Assembly (NCBI GenBank): GCA_910577525.1
Contig: CAJTLI010000084.1
Location: forward strand, 1-5,676
Length of the DNA: 5,676 bases
Source of the DNA: an uncultured Oscillospiraceae bacterium
GTDB lineage: Bacteria; Bacillota; Clostridia; Oscillospirales; Oscillospiraceae
Direction: 5' to 3'
Every line of letters begins with the position of its first letter. Positions within the stretch are counted from its first letter, which is position 1. Positions 4,943-5,676 of the stretch are shown in pieces. Below the pieces are notes generated by a model that saw only the letters and a program-made list of their open reading frames with translations, searched no databases and had not been told where the DNA came from. A program made the translations under genes and the position numbers.

Positions 4943-5422
4943 TCATTTGGCCCCCTTGAGATAGGCCAGAACCTCCGCCGCGTTGGTATCCGGCTTCACC
5001 TTGGGCATGACCTTTTCGATGACGCCGTTTCCGCCGATGACGAAGGTGGAGCGCACCACGCCCATGCTTACCTTGCCGTAGTTCTTTTTCTCCTGCCACA
5101 CGCCGTAGGCCTGGATGGCGGTCAATTCCGGGTCGGAGAGCAGAATAAAGGGCAGGCCGTGTTTTTCCGCGAACTTCTTGTGGGAGGCCACGGAGTCCTT
5201 GCTGATTCCGATGACCACCGCGTCGATTTGTTTGAACTCCTCAAAGGCCCCGGCGAAGGCGCAGGCCTGCCGGGTGCAGCCGGGGGTATTGTCCCGGGGG
5301 TAGAAGTACAGCACCACCTTTTTCCCGGCAAAATCCGCCAGGGAGACGGGGTTCCCGGACCCGTCCGGCAGGGTGAAATCAGGCGCTTTCGCGCCAGCCT
5401 CCAGCAGCTTGTTTGTCTCCAT
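4943..5422 (-). CDS. bcp: Thiol peroxidase, Bcp/PrxQ-type peroxiredoxin, 159 aa
   Basis: This cytoplasmic peroxidase reduces hydrogen peroxide and organic hydroperoxides, normally with thioredoxin as electron donor. The active site is PRDNTPGCTRQAC: C49 is the peroxidatic cysteine in the TPGCT motif and C54, five residues on, is the resolving cysteine typical of the PrxQ subgroup. Further family marks are APDFTLPDGSG near the N-terminus, VIGISKDSVASHKKF (70-84), LLSDPEL, and YGVWQEKKNYGK...VRSTFVI with the conserved R124. Length is typical (about 150-160). ATG 5422 has GGAGG nine bases upstream, and a strong promoter precedes it. It stands alone on its strand and converges on yaaA, with which it probably shares a terminator. 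No truncation or missing active residue is seen. Confidence 0.95.
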   Translation of the reverse strand: METNKLLEAGAKAPDFTLPDGSGNPVSLADFAGKKVVLYFYPRDNTPGCTRQACAFAGAFEEFKQIDAVVIGISKDSVASHKKFAEKHGLPFILLSDPELTAIQAYGVWQEKKNYGKVSMGVVRSTFVIGGNGVIEKVMPKVKPDTNAAEVLAYLKGAK

Positions 5423-5470
5423 ATATAGCAGCCTCCGTAAAAAAGATTCAAAGAACTACATCTGTTCAGC

Positions 5471-5499
5471 AGTATAGCGGAAATACCCGCCAATTTCAA
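5471..5499 (-). promoter_or_regulatory. bcp: Sigma-A promoter of bcp
   Basis: On the minus strand, TTGAAA (5499-5494) and TATACT (5476-5471) are separated by exactly 17 bases, close to consensus. The predicted start is near 5464, giving a leader of about 42 nt to ATG 5422. The -35 box is identical to that of the mutY promoter. Confidence 0.8.
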
Positions 5500-5519
5500 G
5501 CATAGCTTGTGAAGTTTTT

Positions 5520-5676
5520 GAGTCCTGCGCCCGTCCAATTTTATCTGCTGAAGCCGGGAGCATTGTAACATAACCGGCAACCCTATGTCCTCATCCGCAT
5601 ATGTTTTAGCATGTCAATTCAGGTGTCAACGCCAATCTGAAATTGTAAGAAAACGCCGAAGAAATTTTGTAGTTTT
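5520..5676. other. AT-rich intergenic tail, no gene seen
   Basis: No convincing reading frame, RNA gene or terminator is visible here. On the minus strand there are two TTGACA hexamers (5629-5624 and 5617-5612) and a TGTTACAAT extended -10-like string ending at 5562, which could be weak extra promoters towards bcp. None has a well-spaced partner box. The neighbouring gene to the right lies beyond the window. Confidence 0.5.

Noticed and set aside
5423..5470. PerR-type operator at the bcp promoter
   Set aside because: No palindrome resembling TTATAAT-N-ATTATAA is visible around the promoter or leader.
1..5676. CRISPR array, tRNA, rRNA or riboswitch
   Set aside because: No regularly spaced repeats, cloverleaf-like sequence or known aptamer core was seen on either strand.

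Overview
The window looks like chromosomal DNA of a GC-rich anaerobic member of the Clostridia (Bacillota), most likely an Oscillospiraceae-type gut bacterium. This is an inference from protein style (clostridial-type MutY, type II thymidine kinase, PflX-like radical SAM protein), GTG starts behind strong purine-rich ribosome binding sites, and sigma-A promoters of the TTGAAA-17-TAnAnT type. No 16S or other marker gene is present, so the assignment is tentative.

Left part (1-931, + strand): the 3' half of an IS4-family transposase runs in from the left edge. Its right end sits directly against the C-terminal half of a YbaK/EbsC-family aminoacyl-tRNA deacylase, so the insertion sequence appears to have broken that gene. 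The remnant keeps its own strong intrinsic terminator (901-931).

Middle (964-3600, - strand): a compact three-gene operon, mutY - tdk - pflX-like radical SAM gene. mutY and tdk are 2 nt apart, and tdk and the radical SAM gene overlap as GTGA. One good promoter (-35 at 3588-3593, -10 at 3565-3570) drives it. Two starts are best moved to GTG codons further in: 3472 for mutY and 1842 for the radical SAM gene.

Right part: a GNAT acetyltransferase (start GTG 3645) is transcribed divergently from mutY. The two facing -35 boxes form a perfect palindrome (TTCAA-C-TTGAA). The GNAT gene is followed by yaaA (4154-4921). yaaA converges on a bcp/PrxQ peroxiredoxin gene on the - strand (4943-5422), with one long hairpin between them whose loop contains the yaaA stop codon. 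bcp has a near-consensus promoter (5471-5499). The last ~150 bases are AT-rich and show no gene.

How the genes fit together: MutY removes adenine opposite 8-oxoguanine, YaaA limits peroxide damage and Bcp reduces peroxides, so three of the intact genes deal with oxidative damage, a sensible load for an anaerobe. tdk salvages thymidine; the radical SAM protein and the GNAT enzyme have no known substrate. I see no CRISPR array, RNA gene, prophage or clearly undescribed system. The most notable points are the IS-broken deacylase, the divergent palindromic promoter pair, the altered P-loop of the thymidine kinase and the Cys-rich N-terminus of the PflX-like protein.
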